Under the pieces are notes generated by a model. It was not told the origin of the DNA, made no database searches, and worked only from the letters and a program-made list of their open reading frames with translations. A program made the position numbers and the translations under genes. Below, in pieces: positions 62,107 to 64,000 of a stretch of DNA of 64,000 nt; positions within the stretch are counted from its first letter, which is position 1, and each line of letters opens with the position of its first letter. Where the stretch lies: positions 35,775,200 to 35,839,199 of the forward strand of contig CM037843.1 in NCBI GenBank assembly GCA_021234535.1. Reading direction: 5' to 3'. The stretch comes from Stichopus chloronotus. Taxonomy: Eukaryota > Echinodermata > Holothuroidea > Aspidochirotida > Stichopodidae.

Positions 62107-64000
62107 GTAAATAGAGTTTTATAAACAAAAGAATCTTGCAGTGGCCTTCCATCAGTAAAACAAGAATCTGTGTGTCTTTCACTATTTTTCAGAGCCCTTT
62201 GTATGTTTTTTCGGTAATGTTTAAAGATCCTTTCCAAGAACCAAGTTCATTGCAGTAACAGAAACAAAAGTAAGAAAATAGAGTTAATTTGCTTTTGCTA
62301 TAAACTGTCTCCTTGTAATGTTCTCAAAAAATAATCATTGTTTGTTAGCAGCTCCTGTTTAGGTAAAAGTTGACTCATTTTGTAAACACTTTACATCAAA
62401 TGCATCAGAGTGGTCTTGTTCAACCACAGTGATATTGAATAACAGGAACTCGCAGTTACACCTCTTGTTGCTGAAAATCTGAAGTAAACATACAGTACAT
62501 CTCCTAGTGACAGATTCATGCAGCCTTCACTTGCAAATCTTCATGACATTGAATGCTCCTGGCTTTTGTGACAGATGGATTTTATTTTCTCCGTACAGGA
62601 TACACTGACTTGTTCTTGATCTTAGATAACAAGTCAAAAAGCCTGTTGAAGATCTCATTGCAATTCTCTTCATGATTGCATCTTTGTTCATGAACCTCCT
62701 TTTCACTGTGATTGGGACCAGGGCATCCATGGGGAAGCTTGTCGTTGTTTATGCAAAAAAAAAAATTATAATGACAGCCTCAACTGTCCTTTAAATCGAA
62801 AAACCAGGAATATATATACAAAGAAGTGGGCCACATATAAAACCGAGCTAATATCGAACAAAAAGCAGACAAACATTTCATTTTCTCATTGAGAAAGACT
62901 GGCAATGGCAGAGTCAATTCTACAAGCTTTTCTGCTTCTGCATCATTCTGCTGAGGATTTTGCAAGGAGTAGGCATTTTGATAACCCTGAGGGGAAATTC
63001 AAGGCTGTGAATGACCTTGATGTCTGATCTTCCTGTCTCAGCTTTGGTGCTATCCTAAAATAATCGTCAGCTAGTAATTTAGGAGCAGGTGGAGCGGGCA
63101 TTTTTGGCTTGAGGAAGTTTCACCGACATAACAAGTATTGCTCTTCAAGCGTCATTAATGTCTTCAATTTGCTAATCAAGGAAGAAGTTGATGCTAGAAC
63201 CTGCTTCTGAGAGAACCGGTATACCTTGCGGCTTTAATAGATCCATTGTACTGTGTAATGATCAACATTTTACTCTACATAAGAAAGCAACCCTGGAGAT
63301 ACTTCGCTCTGGTATGGAAGGTGAAAAATGAACTGAGTGTGTATGATGGATATAGAGGGGGTAAGACTGGTGCAGTGCTGAAGTACCGTTTTGGCCTTGG
63401 TCCATTGCAGCTTGAGAGTGCAGCAGTTTAGGGTGGCAGGGTAGGTTTGTTGTTCATAAATAAACCAGTAGTCTCAAGCTGCTGTGTTGAGTTCAGTATA
63501 AGTGTCAACAGCAGGCCTTGCATAATCCCATAAGACCAATGACATGTCTCGTCATGCCCGTAGGCTGTGTTAGAATGGTCTGTCTTTGCGGTAGGTGAAT
63601 CCAGATTAAGCACTCTCGATTACTCAGCCAAAATTCTGCTAAGCCCATCTCCACAACACTTTTGAAAAGTTCCTGCTTTAAATGTTGCACCAAGTCACTT
63701 ATGTTTCACATCAACAACATACTGTAAATACAACAAGAGTTGCTATCGCATTAATATGCAGTAGAGGGGAAAGGTAAATTCATGAGCAATACTTAACAGA
63801 GTTTCAGAGATCAAATAGTGGCCCTCCTCTGTAAGTCAGAAGGGCATAGATCAGGTCATCAGATAATCTGATAGTCTAAAGTTGCCAAGAAGGGTAATCA
63901 CCTCCTTTGTGTGAGAATACTCAGGCTGAATACTTTAAGGTCTGGTTAAATGTTTGATGAGGTACAGTACATTAGTGAAACAGTCACAAAAGACAGACAA
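62107..64000 (+). other. FUT8-like: Probable downstream FUT8-like intron, incomplete in the window
   Basis: No third exon could be identified here. The stretch contains the minus-strand copy of the 440-bp repeat (62664-63105) and otherwise unremarkable AT-rich sequence. Short open frames at 63246-63693 match nothing I recognise. Confidence 0.45.
62664..63105 (-). repeat. 440-bp inverted copy of the array insert (arm 2)
   Basis: The reverse complement matches 59125-59565 almost base for base. Visible differences are single substitutions (for example TAAGGG versus TCAGGG) and one-base indels, such as in the poly-T run and at GAACAAGATG versus GAACAAAGATG. The match stops abruptly at both ends. 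It lies in the presumed intron after the second FUT8-like exon. Confidence 0.93.

Overview
The window is AT-rich animal nuclear DNA, repeat-dense and gene-poor. There are no bacterial-style operons, no tRNA or rRNA genes, and almost no long open frames. The repeat content (DIRS-like tyrosine-recombinase retroelements, CR1/L2/Jockey-type LINE debris, AGGTCA-rich tandem repeats, very frequent TACTGTA/TACAGTA and TAGGCCT words) and one recognisable vertebrate-like gene suggest a marine invertebrate deuterostome. An echinoderm such as a sea cucumber is my best guess, and it is unproven.

The only host gene I can support lies at the right end on the + strand. Two coding exons (60564-60757 and 62009-62106) join in frame into a short cytoplasmic tail, a signal-anchor helix and a coiled-coil stem. 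Length, spacing and residue pattern resemble the N-terminus of alpha-1,6-fucosyltransferase (FUT8). The catalytic part must lie to the right of the window.

Layout. 1-6.4 kb: mostly featureless, with a dead LINE reverse transcriptase on the minus strand (1640-2606). 6.4-23.5 kb: old dispersed repeats, several of which occur twice in the window (7.7 and 17.6 kb; 8.3 and 23.2 kb), a first DIRS-like end (9.95 kb), a short palindromic DIRS-like derivative (21.2 kb) and a second family of ends (22.1 kb). 23.5-46 kb: more LINE debris (28.9 and 42.2 kb), a foldback (30.6 kb), an internally deleted DIRS-like element that keeps a frameshifted tyrosine-recombinase domain (31.86-32.95 kb), and three related elements within 1.4 kb (38.76-40.16 kb). 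46.4-49.6 kb: a tandem array in which two ~0.8 kb subtypes alternate (alpha-beta-alpha-beta), every unit ending in a perfect hairpin. 57.5-59.9 kb: a 145-bp tandem array whose units carry AGGTCA half-sites in DR1-DR4-DR4 spacing. It is interrupted by a ~440-bp insert whose near-identical inverted copy lies in the next intron of the FUT8-like gene (62664-63105).

The biologically most interesting arrangement is therefore at the right end: a FUT8-like promoter-side region with a nuclear-receptor-type motif array, and the first two coding exons enclosed by a near-identical inverted repeat. All calls come from reading the sequence; no database search was possible.
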